Source: Mycetocola sp.
Lineage (GTDB): Bacteria > Actinomycetota > Actinomycetes > Actinomycetales > Microbacteriaceae
NCBI RefSeq assembly: GCF_025464835.1
Contig: NZ_JAODMP010000021.1
Coordinates: 62,001-126,000, forward strand
Direction of reading: 5' to 3'
Length of the DNA: 64,000 bases
The notes under the pieces are model-generated. The model was not told the origin of the DNA. It did not search any database and was given only the letters and a program-made list of their open reading frames with translations. Position 1 is the stretch's first letter. Every line of letters starts with the position of its first letter. This document shows positions 16,089-26,182 of this stretch, one piece after another. Made by a program: the position numbers and the translations under genes.

Positions 16089-16928
16089 GTGAGCAACGAC
16101 CGTTACGGATCCGACGTGCTGGCGACCAACTGGCGCGCAAGCAAAACGCCCCCTCCGCTCGAAGAGGAGGCAACAACCGACCTCGTCGTCGAAGAGGCCT
16201 CGACCGGCTGGTGCGGTGCGGTCACCGGGATCGAAGGCAAGACCGTCCAACTCGAGGACCGCCACGGCAAACGCCGGGTGTTCCCGCTGGGCGGTGGATT
16301 CCTGATCGACGGCAAACCGGTGATCCTCGTCGCGCCGAAAAAGAAGAAGCCGGCCGGCCCAACCCGCACGGCCTCCGGATCCTTCGCCGTCGCCGATTCC
16401 CGCGCCAGGGTCGCGTTGCCCTCCCGCATCTACGTCGAGGGCCGGCACGACGCCGAGCTCGTCGAAAAGGTCTGGGGCGACGACCTCCGCGTCGAGGGTG
16501 TCGTCGTCGAGTACCTCGGCGGGATCGACGACCTCGCGGCGATCATCACCGACTTCGCACCGACCCCTCAACGAAAAGTCGGTGTGCTCGTCGACCACCT
16601 CGTTCCCGGCTCGAAGGAGTCGAGGATCGCGGATGCCGTGATGCGCGGCAGCCACGGAGGGAACGTGCTCGTTGTCGGGCATCCGTACATCGACGTCTGG
16701 CAGTCGGTGAAACCGGCCAGGGTCGGCCTGAAAGCATGGCCGGACATCCCCAGGTCGATCGAGTGGAAGAAGGGCATCTGCGCGGCCCTCGGGCTGCCGA
16801 ACGAGAGCCAGGCCGACATCGCCAGGGCCTGGCAGGCCATCCTCGGGCGGGTCCGCAACTACTCAGATCTCGAGCCCGCATTCCTCGGCCGGGTCGAGGA
16901 GCTCATCGACTTCGTCACCGCTCCGTAG
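16089..16928 (+). CDS. DUF3097 family protein
   Basis: A 279-residue protein of an actinobacterial family with no assigned function. Features include DRYGSDVLATNW at the N-terminus, an SH3-like stretch (GAVTGIEGKTVQLEDRHGKRRVFPL) and a Toprim-like part with IYVEGRHDAELVEKVWGDDLR and VGVLVDHLVPGSKESRI, which suggests a nucleic-acid-related fold. GTG 16089 is chosen because VSNDRYGSD follows and a -10 hexamer precedes it. It is followed by two tandem hairpins. Confidence 0.85.
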   Translation: MSNDRYGSDVLATNWRASKTPPPLEEEATTDLVVEEASTGWCGAVTGIEGKTVQLEDRHGKRRVFPLGGGFLIDGKPVILVAPKKKKPAGPTRTASGSFAVADSRARVALPSRIYVEGRHDAELVEKVWGDDLRVEGVVVEYLGGIDDLAAIITDFAPTPQRKVGVLVDHLVPGSKESRIADAVMRGSHGGNVLVVGHPYIDVWQSVKPARVGLKAWPDIPRSIEWKKGICAALGLPNESQADIARAWQAILGRVRNYSDLEPAFLGRVEELIDFVTAP

Positions 16929-16960
16929 AGCGCAGCTTCCGTCTGCGCCCATCAGGGATC

Positions 16961-17010
16961 GTCCCGGTCGCCAGAGCGATCGGGACGGCGTCCGCGGCGT
17001 TTCGCGGACG
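16961..17010. terminator. two tandem hairpins downstream of DUF3097 / tRNA-Arg
   Basis: Hairpin 1 (16961-16986): GTCCCGGTCGC, loop CAGA, GCGATCGGGAC, 11 bp with one G-T pair. Hairpin 2 (16989-17010): CGTCCGC and GCGGACG, 7 bp. They lie between a + strand gene end and the 3' end of the minus-strand tRNA, so they probably serve both. Confidence 0.65.
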
Positions 17011-17034
17011 TCGTTCGGCGCGTGGAGAAAAGTG

Positions 17035-17107
17035 TGCCCTCGGCAGGATTCGAACCTGCGACCTGCGGTACCGGAAACCGACGCTCTATCCCCTGAGCTA
17101 CGAAGGC
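17035..17107 (-). tRNA. tRNA-Arg (anticodon CCG)
   Basis: On the minus strand GCCTTCG-TA-GCTC-AGGGGATA-GAGC-G-TCGGT-TTCCGGT-ACCGC-AGGTC-GCAGG-TTCGAAT-CCTGC-CGAGGGC-A folds as a cloverleaf of 73 nt. The acceptor stem is 7 bp with one T-G pair; the anticodon stem has one mismatched closing pair at 27-43. The anticodon loop TTCCGGT gives CCG, which reads CGG arginine codons. CCA is not encoded. Confidence 0.95.
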
Positions 17108-17207
17108 GTGCACCACAAAACTATCAGAATTCTGCGCCGGCAAATCTCCGTCGCTGGGAGCACCACGAGCGGCGGATGCCGCTGTGACCCCGTGTGTTGA
17201 TGGACGG

Positions 17208-17760
17208 ATGCATCGCACCGTCTCCGCTCACCTGGAAATCCGGCCGGGCGGGCCGAGCGATGTCGTTCTTCCCCTCGCCGTCGCCGCGGGGACGCCCATC
17301 CTCTCCGAGACCCTGGCGATCCGTTCCGGTGGCAGCAGATCGCCCCGCTGGAGCTGATCGACCGCCACGGAACACGACGGCATCGTTTCGCCGGGCAGCC
17401 CGGTCCCGTTCACGTGCACGACCACTCTGTGGTCGCCGGGCAGCGTCCCATCGAGCCGCTACGCGGAATCAGGCGAACTGCAGCGTGTGGCGGCGAGCGG
17501 TTCGGGGGCTCGGCGGCCAGATGCTCCTGGACGGGTCGCCTGGTGCGTTCAGGACGGCCTCAGCTCCGTCCCCGGCTCGAGCGACAGCGCCGCCACCACA
17601 CGCGCATCCGGGCAGGGTGGCTGCCGGGATTACGCCCACCTGGTGATCGCGCTGCTCCGCGTGCGACACCCAGCCTGCAGGGTGTCTGCCTTTGCGCCGG
17701 CCTGAAGCCGACGAACTTCCACGTGCTCGACCATCGAACACCGGTGCTGCCGCCCCGACG
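17208..17760 (+). pseudogene. transglutaminase-like protein pseudogene
   Basis: The + strand carries pieces of an actinobacterial transglutaminase-like enzyme in several frames. It opens MHRTVSAHLEIRPGGPSDVVLPLAVA, shifts frame at APLELIDRHGTRRHRFAG, and later reads SSVPGSSDS, then GQGGCRDYAHLVIALLR with the catalytic Cys region, then a frame change to LKPTNFHVLDH. The order and spacing match the family, but at least three frame changes are needed and the C-terminus is missing. This explains most of the 660-bp gap between tRNA-Arg and the lipoprotein gene. Confidence 0.72.
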
Positions 17761-17769
17761 CTGTCCGCG

Positions 17770-18387
17770 CTAGGACAGGTGTGCGATCGCAGCCTCGGCC
17801 AGCTGCTCGGCATCGCCAGGCTCGGAGAAGTCGATGGCGCGAATGGTGATCCAGTACGGCCCGGTGAAGACCTGGGCTTCTCCCTCGTTTTCCACCATCG
17901 TGAAATAACCCTCGACAGGGGGAGCGGCATAGGTGGGCACCTGCTTGCTCTCGGTGACCGCACGGTTCTTCAGATCCGTCAACGCGGCGTCACCGAGCCT
18001 GGCGACGGCCACATCGATGGTGGTGTTGCTCGAGTTGTTGGCCCACTGGCAGAACTGGCCACCCATTGCGGCGATCTCGCTCGCTTTGCTGCCCGCCTTC
18101 GGCGTGGCTTCCGCCACCATGCTGATGTTGGGGTTGAACGCGTACATGTCCGCCGGGGTGATCAGGGCTTCACAGGCGATCTCGACCGGTTCGCTCGCGA
18201 CCGCTGTCTCAGCCGGCGACGGGGTCGGCGCGCCGCTCGCTGCGGGGCCTGACTCAGTCGGACCAGTGGTCGGCGACGAGGACGCCGCCGGCGCCGGAGT
18301 GCAACCGGCGAGGAGGAGTGAGCCGAGAAGCGCGGCGGTGACGGCGAGCGGGCGGAGCGCGTGTGTGCGGGCGAACGTGGAAGCCAT
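17770..18387 (-). CDS. predicted lipoprotein, unknown function
   Basis: A 205-residue secreted lipoprotein. The signal peptide ends in the lipobox LLLAGC, followed by a low-complexity Pro/Ser/Thr/Ala linker to about residue 75. The mature domain contains [19 protein letters not shown] and [12 protein letters not shown], with two Cys that may form a disulfide. I know similar actinobacterial lipoproteins only as hypothetical proteins. The track starts at 18447; [14 protein letters not shown] at 18387 begins a normal signal peptide and has AGAGAG upstream. It is divergent from argS. Confidence 0.8.
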   Translation of the reverse strand: MASTFARTHALRPLAVTAALLGSLLLAGCTPAPAASSSPTTGPTESGPAASGAPTPSPAETAVASEPVEIACEALITPADMYAFNPNISMVAEATPKAGSKASEIAAMGGQFCQWANNSSNTTIDVAVARLGDAALTDLKNRAVTESKQVPTYAAPPVEGYFTMVENEGEAQVFTGPYWITIRAIDFSEPGDAEQLAEAAIAHLS

Positions 18388-18478
18388 ATCCATCTCTCTG
18401 TGGGGGATGGTTCGACCATAACAACTGTCACAGGTGCGATCGCGCATACGCCGCGCGAGGCGGATTCACGGGTCCGGA

Positions 18479-18484
18479 TAGAAT
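18479..18484 (+). promoter_or_regulatory. -10 element TAGAAT upstream of argS
   Basis: TAGAAT ends 7 nt before the GTG at 18492, consistent with a leaderless or near-leaderless argS transcript. Confidence 0.55.
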
Positions 18485-18491
18485 CGGTTGT

Positions 18492-20159
18492 GTGACCCCA
18501 GACGACCTTGCCGCCGCCCTGTTCGAACTCGTCGTGCCGCTCGCTGAGAACCGCCGCGCTGGAGCCGGAGCAGAGATCAGCCGCGACGACGTCGTTCTCG
18601 AGCGTCCGCGCAATCGCGACCATGGCGACTGGGCCTCCAACGTCGCCATGCGGATCGCCAAGCGGATCGGTGCCAACCCTCGTGAGGTGGCAGCCGAACT
18701 GGCCGAAGGGATCGCTTCGGTTCCCGGCGTCGCCACTGCTGAGGTCGCGGGGCCAGGGTTCCTCAACGTCCGCCTCGACGCTGCGGCGACAGGCGCCCTC
18801 GCCAAGGTCATCGTCGAAGCCGGGAACGCGTACGGCCACAACGTCTCGCTCGCCGGCCAGTCGATCAACGTCGAGTTCGTCTCAGCCAACCCGACGGGGC
18901 CGCTCCACATCGGGCACACCCGCTGGGCTGCGCTCGGCGACTCCATCGCCCGCGTGCTGAAGGCATCGGGTGCGACCATCGCCAGCGAGTATTACATCAA
19001 CGACGCCGGCAGCCAGATGGACACGTTCGGTGCCTCCATTCTCGCGGCGATCAAGGGGGAGGAGACGCCGGAGGGCGGCTACCCCGGCGCATACATCGCC
19101 GAACTCGGCCGCCAGGTGCTCGAGATGGAGCCGAAGCTCCTCGACCTGCCCGACGAGGAGGCGCTCCCCGCCGCCCGAGAGCTCGCATACAAACTGCAGC
19201 TCGTCGAGATCGAGAAGTCCCTGGCGAGCTTCAACGTGCACTTCGACGTCTGGTTCTCCGAGCGGGAACTTCATGCCACGAACCCCGAGACGGGCCACAG
19301 CGCCATCGACGACGCCGTCGAGCGCCTTCGCGAGCAGGGTCACGTCTTCGACGAGGACGGTGCCGTCTGGGTGCGCACCACCGACTTCGGCGACGACAAG
19401 GACCGGGTGATCCGCCGCGGAAACGACATCTACACCTACTTCGCAGCGGATGCCGCCTATTACCTGTCGAAGTCCGACCGCGGGTTCGCGCATAAGATCT
19501 ACCTGCTCGGCGCCGACCACCACGGTTATGTGCACCGCCTCAAGGCGCTCGCGGGAGCAGCCGGTGACAACCCCGACATCGACATCGAGATCCTCATCGG
19601 ACAGCTGGTCAGCGTCAACGGTGCCAAGCTCTCGAAGCGTGCAGGCAACATCATCGAACTCGACGACCTCCAGGCCTGGCTCGGCACCGACGCCCTGCGT
19701 TACTCGCTTGGGCGCTACCCGGCGGATTCCCCACTGACCCTCGACCCCGAGCAGCTGCGCAAACGCAGCAATGACAACCCGGTTTTCTACGTGCAGTACG
19801 CCCACGCGCGCACGCACTCGGTCGCCCGCAACGCCGAGGTGGCTGGGGTCGACCGCAGCGCTTTCGTGCCAGAGCTCCTCGAGCATGAAACCGAACGGGC
19901 GCTGCTCGGCGCGCTGCAGGAGTTCCCGCGGATCGTTGCCCAGGCCGCGGAACTGCGCGAGCCCCACCGTGTCGCCCGGTTCATCGAAGAGGTCGCCGGT
20001 CTGTATCACCGCTGGTATGACAACTGCCGCGTGATTCCGCTCGGTGACGAGCCGATCGGGGATGTGCACCGCAGCCGGCTCTGGCTCAACGACGCGACAG
20101 GCCAGGTGGTCCGCAACGGCCTCGACCTTCTCGGCGTTTCGGCTCCGGAGCGGATGTAA
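18492..20159 (+). CDS. argS: arginyl-tRNA synthetase
   Basis: Class I aminoacyl-tRNA synthetase charging tRNA-Arg, 555 residues. After the N-terminal Add-1 domain the HIGH motif is [13 protein letters not shown] at about 140, the KMSK-like motif is AKLSKRAGN at about 380, and the C-terminal DALR anticodon-binding domain begins near 440 and ends [12 protein letters not shown]. The ORF track starts at 18363 inside the divergent promoter region; GTG 18492 ([14 protein letters not shown]) is the family start. It heads the argS-DUF2993-lysA-hom-thrC-thrB cluster. Confidence 0.95.
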   Translation: MTPDDLAAALFELVVPLAENRRAGAGAEISRDDVVLERPRNRDHGDWASNVAMRIAKRIGANPREVAAELAEGIASVPGVATAEVAGPGFLNVRLDAAATGALAKVIVEAGNAYGHNVSLAGQSINVEFVSANPTGPLHIGHTRWAALGDSIARVLKASGATIASEYYINDAGSQMDTFGASILAAIKGEETPEGGYPGAYIAELGRQVLEMEPKLLDLPDEEALPAARELAYKLQLVEIEKSLASFNVHFDVWFSERELHATNPETGHSAIDDAVERLREQGHVFDEDGAVWVRTTDFGDDKDRVIRRGNDIYTYFAADAAYYLSKSDRGFAHKIYLLGADHHGYVHRLKALAGAAGDNPDIDIEILIGQLVSVNGAKLSKRAGNIIELDDLQAWLGTDALRYSLGRYPADSPLTLDPEQLRKRSNDNPVFYVQYAHARTHSVARNAEVAGVDRSAFVPELLEHETERALLGALQEFPRIVAQAAELREPHRVARFIEEVAGLYHRWYDNCRVIPLGDEPIGDVHRSRLWLNDATGQVVRNGLDLLGVSAPERM

Positions 20160-20160
20160 C

Positions 20161-20979
20161 GTGTCCGACGCGGACGGCTGGACGCGATTACAGCGGGCGG
20201 CAGAATCCGACGGCGGACCGGCCAGGAAGCCGGCACGCCGGCGCGTGCTCACCGGTGTGATCATCCTCGTCGTTGCGGTTCTCGTCGTGGTGAGCGGCGC
20301 GTTCCTCGCCGAATATCTCACCCGCGGCATCGCCGAGGACACGGTGGCCGCCGCCGTGGAGTCCAACCTGCCTGCGAACGTCGACGGAACGGTCGATGTG
20401 GACATCGCCGGGGACTGGGTGCTCCTTCAGCTGTTCAGCGGACGGATGCACGAGGTGACCCTCTCTTCCGACGACATCCGCTTCGACGGCATCCCCATCG
20501 AGAAGATGACGGTGACGGCATCCGGGGTCCCGATCGACCTCAAGGCCGCTGTCGAGGACATCGACGCGACGGTGACGCTCGACGAATCAGCACTCAACGA
20601 ACTGCTGACCCTGCCGGAGAACGATGCGGTGATCACGCTCGGGAATGGCACCGTTGGGTATGACGGCTCGACGACGGTGTTCGGGGTGCCCATCGGTTAC
20701 GTCGTCACCGCTTCGCTCGCCCCGGACGGCACGGACGTGCTCGTCACCCCGCAGGGTGCCGAAGTGACGTCAGCCGTTGGCGACCTCGACCTGTCCGGGC
20801 TTGTGAACCGGGTCGTCGGCTCGGAGCCCGTGAGGATCTGCCTCGCGGAGAAGCTTCCTGTGGGCGTCTCGATCTCAGCGATCGAGGTCCGCAACGGCGA
20901 AGCGACGCTGAGCTTCGCCGCGTCCGACTTCACGCTCTCCGGTGGTTCGCTTCGGTCGACGGGGGAGTGCCCCGCCTGA
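20161..20979 (+). CDS. LmeA-like DUF2993 protein
   Basis: A 272-residue membrane-anchored protein. A basic N-terminal stretch is followed by one membrane segment (GVIILVVAVLVVVSGAFLAEYLT, about 33-55). The rest is a periplasmic domain of the DUF2993/LmeA type with repeated beta strands (FDGIPIEKMTVTASGVPIDLKAAV). In mycobacteria LmeA binds phospholipid and affects lipomannan elongation; here the role is only inferred. GTG 20161 lies one base after the argS stop, so the genes are coupled. Confidence 0.8.
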   Translation: MSDADGWTRLQRAAESDGGPARKPARRRVLTGVIILVVAVLVVVSGAFLAEYLTRGIAEDTVAAAVESNLPANVDGTVDVDIAGDWVLLQLFSGRMHEVTLSSDDIRFDGIPIEKMTVTASGVPIDLKAAVEDIDATVTLDESALNELLTLPENDAVITLGNGTVGYDGSTTVFGVPIGYVVTASLAPDGTDVLVTPQGAEVTSAVGDLDLSGLVNRVVGSEPVRICLAEKLPVGVSISAIEVRNGEATLSFAASDFTLSGGSLRSTGECPA

Positions 20980-21120
20980 CGGATGCCGCCGGCTGGATAC
21001 CCTGCCCCGCATACGTCGCGTGCCACAATTTCACGAGGGGCCACGAGCTCTCAGTAGAATTGAATTGTCTCCACCGCTCATCCGCGCGGTACATTCCCCT
21101 CCGCACGATTGGTTCCTGCC

Positions 21121-22524
21121 GTGGCTTCTCACCCACTCGCCCCGTCATGGCTGCGCGCGCCCGATGACGCGAATGCGCTCGCAGCAGCAGTCTGGCCCGC
21201 CCATGTCTCCCGGGCGCCGACCGGCGAACTCACCGTCGCCGGCGTCTCAGCACCAGACATCGCCGCCCGTTTCGGCACCCCGGTATACGTCGTCGATGAG
21301 GCGGATGCCCGCGACCGCGCCGCAGGCGTTCTCGCTGCCTTCCAGCGGGAATTCACCGCGATCGGCAGCTCCGCCACCGTCTACTACGCAGGAAAAGCGT
21401 TCCTCTGCGCCGAGGTGGCCCGCTGGGTCACCGAAGCCGGCCTCAACATCGATGTCTGCTCCGGTGGCGAACTGGCCGTCGCCCTCGCTGCCGGTGTCGA
21501 CGCCTCCCGCCTCGGCCTCCACGGCAACAACAAATCCATCGCTGAGATCGACCGTGCCGTCGAAGCCGGCATCGGCGCCATCGTCATCGACAGCCTGCAG
21601 GAGATTCCGCGCGTCGCGGCGGCCGCGGAGCGCCATGGTCGCAAGCAGCGGGTCCGTCTTCGGGTCAACAGCGGCGTGCACGCACACACCCACGTCTTCC
21701 TGGCGACGGCACACGAAGACCAGAAGTTCGGTCTTCCGCTCGAGCACGCTGCGGACGCGGTCGCGAGCATCCGGGGCTTCGACTCCCTCGAATTCCTCGG
21801 CCTGCACTGCCACATCGGTTCGCAGATCTTCGGATCGGACGGGTTCGCTGAGTCAGCCGCGCGGCTGCTCACCGTGCACAGGGACCTGCTCGCCGCAGGC
21901 CCCGTACCCGAACTCAACCTCGGCGGCGGCTTCGGCATCGCCTACACCGACGTCGACGACCCCACACCGATCGACGAGCTCGCCCGCGAGATCGCACGGA
22001 TCGTCGCCACCGAATGCGAGCGCCTGGGCGTGCCCATTCCGCGCGTGGCGTTCGAACCCGGCCGTGTCGTGATCGGTCCGAGCACGTTCACGCTGTACGA
22101 GGTCGGAACGACCAAGGACGTCGAACTGCTGACGGATGCCGGTGGCTCGGCCACGAGGCGCTACGTCAGCGTCGATGGCGGAATGAGCGACAACGCCAGG
22201 CCGGCCCTGTACGGCGCCGACTACTCTGTCCGGCTGGCCGGGCGCGCCTCAGACGCGGAACCGGTGCTCGTCCGGCTGGCGGGTAAGCACTGCGAATCCG
22301 GAGACATCGTCGTCCAGGACGACTACCTGCCAGGCGACGTCGCCCCTGGCGACCTCGCGGCTGTCCCGGCGACCGGCGCATACTGCTGGTCTCTCGCGAG
22401 CAACTACAACTACCTGGGACGCCCGCCGGTCGTCGCTGTCCGAGATGGCGTCGCCCGCGTGATCGTCCGTGGCGAGACCGAAGCCGACCTGCTGGCGCGA
22501 GACGCCGGATTGGATGCACGATGA
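21121..22524 (+). CDS. lysA: diaminopimelate decarboxylase
   Basis: PLP-dependent alanine-racemase-fold decarboxylase that makes L-lysine from meso-DAP, 467 residues. The PLP lysine is in VYYAGKAFLC near residue 90. Other conserved segments are GLHGNNKS, LGLHCHIGSQI, LNLGGGFGIAY and CESGDIV. The start is uncertain: TTG 21109 and GTG 21121 are both in frame, and GTG gives VASHPLAPSWL as in relatives. The 141-bp upstream gap has TAGAAT near 21054 as a possible promoter. The stop overlaps the start of hom (ATGA). Confidence 0.93.
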   Translation: MASHPLAPSWLRAPDDANALAAAVWPAHVSRAPTGELTVAGVSAPDIAARFGTPVYVVDEADARDRAAGVLAAFQREFTAIGSSATVYYAGKAFLCAEVARWVTEAGLNIDVCSGGELAVALAAGVDASRLGLHGNNKSIAEIDRAVEAGIGAIVIDSLQEIPRVAAAAERHGRKQRVRLRVNSGVHAHTHVFLATAHEDQKFGLPLEHAADAVASIRGFDSLEFLGLHCHIGSQIFGSDGFAESAARLLTVHRDLLAAGPVPELNLGGGFGIAYTDVDDPTPIDELAREIARIVATECERLGVPIPRVAFEPGRVVIGPSTFTLYEVGTTKDVELLTDAGGSATRRYVSVDGGMSDNARPALYGADYSVRLAGRASDAEPVLVRLAGKHCESGDIVVQDDYLPGDVAPGDLAAVPATGAYCWSLASNYNYLGRPPVVAVRDGVARVIVRGETEADLLARDAGLDAR

Positions 22525-23828
22525 CCGAATACCGCACTGTCCGAGTGGCGCTGCTCGGGGCCGGCTCCGTCGGCTCCCAGGTGGCAAGGCTGCTCCTCGC
22601 CAACGGGGACGAGCTCGCCGCCCGCGTCGGCGCGAGACTCCAGCTCGTTGGGATCGGCGTCCGTGACCTCGACGCGCCCCGCGACGTCGAGCTGCCCCGT
22701 GAACTGCTGACAACGGATGCCGAGTCCCTCGTCGTCGGCGCCGACATCGTCATCGAGCTCATCGGCGGGATCGAACCGGCCCGGACACTCATCCTGCAGG
22801 CCATCAACGCCGGGGCCGATGTCGTCACGGGAAACAAAGCGCTCCTCGCCGCGCACGGCCCGGAGCTCTTCGACGCCACCGAACAGGTCGGCGCCGAGAT
22901 CTACTACGAAGCCGCCGTCGCCGCCGCGATCCCGATCATCCGGCCCCTCCGTGACAGCCTCGCCGGCGACAACGTCAAACGCATTCTCGCGATCGTCAAC
23001 GGCTCGACCAACTTCATCCTCGACCGGATGGACCGGTTCGGCGACAGTATGGAAGCCGCCCAGAAGACGGCGTTCGAGCTCGGGTTCCTGGAAGCGGATC
23101 CGACGCTTGACGTCGACGGCTACGACGCCGCCCAGAAAGCCACCATCCTGGCCAGCCTCGCCTTCCACAGCACGGTTCCCGCGGACGGCGTCTACCGCGA
23201 AGGCATCGCCGACATCACGCCCGCCCAGATCGACGCCGCCCGAGCCGCCGGCTATGTCATCAAACTGCTGGCCATCGCTGAACGGATCACCGCCGACGAC
23301 GGCACCGAGGGGATCTCGGCACGGGTGTACCCCGCGCTCGTCGCCCGTGAGCATCCGCTCGCCGCTGTGCACGGAGGAAACAACGCGGTCTTCGTCGAAG
23401 CCGAAGCAGCAGGGTCCCTGATGTTCTACGGAGCAGGAGCCGGGGGAGTGCAGACGGCGTCAGCAGTCCTCGGCGACCTCGTCTCGGCTGCGCGCCGCCA
23501 CATTGCCGGAGGCCCCGGTCTTGGCGAGTCCACGCACGCCGACCTCCCTCTGCTGCCGATCGGCGCCGTGATCACCAAGTACCAGATCACCCTGCGGGTG
23601 AGTGATCTTCAGGGGGTCCTCGCCGAGGTGGCGATGATCTTCGCCAACGGCGGCGTCTCGGTCGAGACCGTCGAGCAGACGGTCGATTCGGTCGACGCGG
23701 GAACGGCATTCCTGGTGATCGGCACGCACGCTGCCCGTGAGCGCGCGCTCCAGGCCACCGTTGCCGCGCTGAAAGCCAGCGATGTAGTGGATTCAGTTGT
23801 CAGTGTTCTACGAGTTGAAGGAGTCTAG
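22521..23828 (+). CDS. hom: homoserine dehydrogenase
   Basis: Reduces aspartate semialdehyde to homoserine, feeding threonine and methionine; 435 residues. The Rossmann motif [15 protein letters not shown] is at about 9-23, GNKALLA follows near 112, the catalytic region [19 protein letters not shown] is near 190, and a C-terminal ACT domain begins at about 354 ([19 protein letters not shown]), where threonine would act as feedback inhibitor. It overlaps lysA by 4 nt and is followed 2 bp later by thrC. Confidence 0.95.
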   Translation: MTEYRTVRVALLGAGSVGSQVARLLLANGDELAARVGARLQLVGIGVRDLDAPRDVELPRELLTTDAESLVVGADIVIELIGGIEPARTLILQAINAGADVVTGNKALLAAHGPELFDATEQVGAEIYYEAAVAAAIPIIRPLRDSLAGDNVKRILAIVNGSTNFILDRMDRFGDSMEAAQKTAFELGFLEADPTLDVDGYDAAQKATILASLAFHSTVPADGVYREGIADITPAQIDAARAAGYVIKLLAIAERITADDGTEGISARVYPALVAREHPLAAVHGGNNAVFVEAEAAGSLMFYGAGAGGVQTASAVLGDLVSAARRHIAGGPGLGESTHADLPLLPIGAVITKYQITLRVSDLQGVLAEVAMIFANGGVSVETVEQTVDSVDAGTAFLVIGTHAARERALQATVAALKASDVVDSVVSVLRVEGV

Positions 23829-23830
23829 AT

Positions 23831-24913
23831 ATGGCGAAGCAGTGGCGCGGAGTTTTGCACGAGTACGCAGACCGTCTCGATGTGACCGACAAGACACCCA
23901 TCATCAGCCTCGGTGAGGGCGGCACCCCGCTCATCTACGCGGCAGCCCTGTCCGCCAGAACCGGCGCGAAGGTGTGGGTCAAGTACGAAGGCATGAACCC
24001 CACAGGTTCCTTCAAGGACCGCGGAATGACCATGGCGGTATCGAAGGCTGTCGAGGCGGGAGCGAAAGCGGTCATCTGCGCCTCCACCGGCAACACGTCG
24101 GCGTCTGCGGCTGCCTACGCAGCCCACGCCGGCATCACCGCAGCCGTCCTCGTCCCGGAGGGCAAGATCGCGATGGGCAAGCTCGCCCAGGCGATCGCAC
24201 ACAACGCCCAGCTGATCCAGGTCCGGGGCAATTTCGACGACTGCCTCGACATCGCACGTGAGCTGTCCGCGAACTACCCGGTTCACCTGGTGAACTCGGT
24301 CAACAACGACAGGATCGAAGGCCAGAAGACCGCGGCATTCGAGGTCGTCGAAGTACTCGAGGACGCCCCTGACTTCCACTTCATCCCCGTCGGCAACGCC
24401 GGCAACTACACCGCGTACACCCGCGGTTACACCGAGGAACTCGAACGGGGGATCAGCACGAAACTGCCCCGGATGTTCGGATTCCAGGCTGCAGGAAGCG
24501 CCCCGCTGGTCACCGGCAGCGTCGTGAAGAACCCGGAGACGGTGGCAAGCGCCATCCGCATCGGCAACCCGGCGTCCTGGGACCTCGCGCTCGCTGCCCG
24601 GGAGGCAACGGACGGTTACTTCGGCGCCATCGAGGACGACATGATCCTCGCCGCGCAGCGCATACTGTCGACCGAGGTCGGCATCTTCGTCGAACCGGCG
24701 TCGGCGATCAGCGTCGCCGGCCTGCTCGAACGGTCTGAGGCCGGTGAGGTGCCGGCAGGGTCGACCGTCGTGCTCACCGTCACCGGTCACGGTCTCAAGG
24801 ACCCGCAGTGGGCGCTCCGCAACGCAGACGGCGGCGAAATCACTCCGACGATCGTCCCCGTCGACGTCAACGAGGTCGCCAGCGTCCTCGGGCTGGCCAA
24901 GGACTCCGCGTGA
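23831..24913 (+). CDS. thrC: threonine synthase
   Basis: PLP enzyme converting O-phosphohomoserine to threonine, 360 residues. The PLP lysine is in [18 protein letters not shown] near 60, and the phosphate-binding loop is [14 protein letters not shown] near 86. The AAGGAG Shine-Dalgarno lies 7-8 nt upstream of the ATG, at the end of hom. The 3' end overlaps the GTG of thrB by 4 nt, giving strict coupling of the last two steps of the pathway. Confidence 0.95.
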   Translation: MAKQWRGVLHEYADRLDVTDKTPIISLGEGGTPLIYAAALSARTGAKVWVKYEGMNPTGSFKDRGMTMAVSKAVEAGAKAVICASTGNTSASAAAYAAHAGITAAVLVPEGKIAMGKLAQAIAHNAQLIQVRGNFDDCLDIARELSANYPVHLVNSVNNDRIEGQKTAAFEVVEVLEDAPDFHFIPVGNAGNYTAYTRGYTEELERGISTKLPRMFGFQAAGSAPLVTGSVVKNPETVASAIRIGNPASWDLALAAREATDGYFGAIEDDMILAAQRILSTEVGIFVEPASAISVAGLLERSEAGEVPAGSTVVLTVTGHGLKDPQWALRNADGGEITPTIVPVDVNEVASVLGLAKDSA

Positions 24914-25827
24914 GTCCGACGGGCCGCTCCGTCACGGTTCGCGTTCCGGCCACTTCGGCCAACCTTGGGCCAGGTTTCGACACGCTCGGGCTCGCCCTCA
25001 GCGTCTATGACGAGGTCACGGTCACCGTTCGCGACGAACCAGGCGCTTTCGTCGAGATCCACGGCGTCGGCGAGTCGGTCGTCCCCACCGACGCGTCGAA
25101 CCTGGTCGTCCGTTCGCTCGCCCACACGTTCGAAGCGATGGGCCGGCCGGTGCCGGGGGTCGACCTCGTCGCCCACAACGTCATTCCGCACGGAAGGGGC
25201 CTCGGCTCCTCTGGCGCCGCCGTCGTCGCTGGAATCGTCGCAGCCAAGGGGCTCCTCGAGGGAATCGTCGACGTCGACAGCGACACGCTCCTGCGGCTCG
25301 CCACCGAATTGGAGGGGCACCCGGACAACGTGGCGCCCGCCCTGTTCGGCGGTCTGACCATCGCGTGGGTCGAAGGATCAGGGCCACAGCACAAGAAGCT
25401 GCTCGTCCACCGGGGTGTTTCACCGCTCATCCTCGTTCCCCAGCACACGCTCTCCACGAAGCTCGCGCGGAGCCTGCAACCGGCCAGCGTGCCGCATGAA
25501 GACGCTGTGTTCAACGTCTCCCGGTCGGCCCTGCTCATCGCCGCCCTCACCCAGAGTCCCGAGCTGTTGTTCGCAGGGACCGAAGACCGGTTGCACCAGA
25601 GCTACCGGGCTTCTGCGATGCCTGAAACGGACCGGCTGGTGACGCTTCTGCGTGGCCACGGCCACGCCGCTGTCGTATCCGGCGCCGGCCCATCGGTACT
25701 CGTCCTCGCCGACGGTCCAGGCCAGCGGCTCGAGGCGGCGGAACTCGTGGCGAGGGAATCCGAGTCTCCGTGGGAAAGCAAACTCCTTGCTGTGGATGTG
25801 CGTGGAGCGACGATCGTTTCGGACTGA
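24910..25827 (+). CDS. thrB: homoserine kinase
   Basis: GHMP-family kinase phosphorylating homoserine, 305 residues. The N-terminal [21 protein letters not shown] and the ATP-binding loop [16 protein letters not shown] near 97 are diagnostic. The C-terminal motif 3 is [18 protein letters not shown] 24910, overlapping the thrC stop, is chosen over the upstream track start at 24808. It is the last gene of the threonine operon and is followed by a terminator-like hairpin. Confidence 0.95.
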   Translation: MSPTGRSVTVRVPATSANLGPGFDTLGLALSVYDEVTVTVRDEPGAFVEIHGVGESVVPTDASNLVVRSLAHTFEAMGRPVPGVDLVAHNVIPHGRGLGSSGAAVVAGIVAAKGLLEGIVDVDSDTLLRLATELEGHPDNVAPALFGGLTIAWVEGSGPQHKKLLVHRGVSPLILVPQHTLSTKLARSLQPASVPHEDAVFNVSRSALLIAALTQSPELLFAGTEDRLHQSYRASAMPETDRLVTLLRGHGHAAVVSGAGPSVLVLADGPGQRLEAAELVARESESPWESKLLAVDVRGATIVSD

Positions 25828-25911
25828 GTAAGTCACCGGGTGACGGGCTTCGCTGGGCAAAGGTGGCTGGGGAACGCCGTCTCGTTTTCGAGGTTGCCTG
25901 AGTGAGCGCTG

Positions 25912-25947
25912 CCGCCACTCCGAACGCTCCGCGTTCGGGGGGTGCGG
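25912..25947 (+). terminator. hairpin after thrB
   Basis: CCGAACGC, loop TCC, GCGTTCGG is a perfect 8-bp stem that extends outward with imperfect pairing (CCGCCACT with GGGTGCGG). It has no strong U-tract. It ends the thr operon just before the rho promoter. Confidence 0.6.
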
Positions 25948-25966
25948 CCCGCCGGTGCGGAAGTGA

Positions 25967-26182
25967 TAGAGTTGGCTCGATCCCGACAGGCAAGCCGAAT
26001 AGGTAAATCTGGCCTTCGGGTGATTTCTGCAAACCCAACGCCATCGCCGACTGCATTGTGCGTCTCCGTTCTGGGGCACACACGGCGCGCAGGGTGCGAG
26101 TCAATCTGACGGACTCTCCTGCCCACGCGATGTGCTCTCCTGACGTGTATTCCGCGGTTCAGGGGGAAGGAACCCACTCTCA
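25967..26182 (+). promoter_or_regulatory. rho promoter and about 200-nt leader with an upstream reading frame
   Basis: TAGAGT at 25967-25972 is a plausible -10, giving a leader of about 205 nt. The leader has a small hairpin (CC-TTCG-GG inside AAATC/GATTT). An open frame with a GTG at 26058 codes VRLRSGAHTARRVRVNL and continues without a stop to the TGA at 26184-26186, which overlaps the rho GTG (GTGA). Such a layout would couple leader translation to rho expression. Apart from this the 355-bp gap has only the thrB terminator. Confidence 0.45.
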
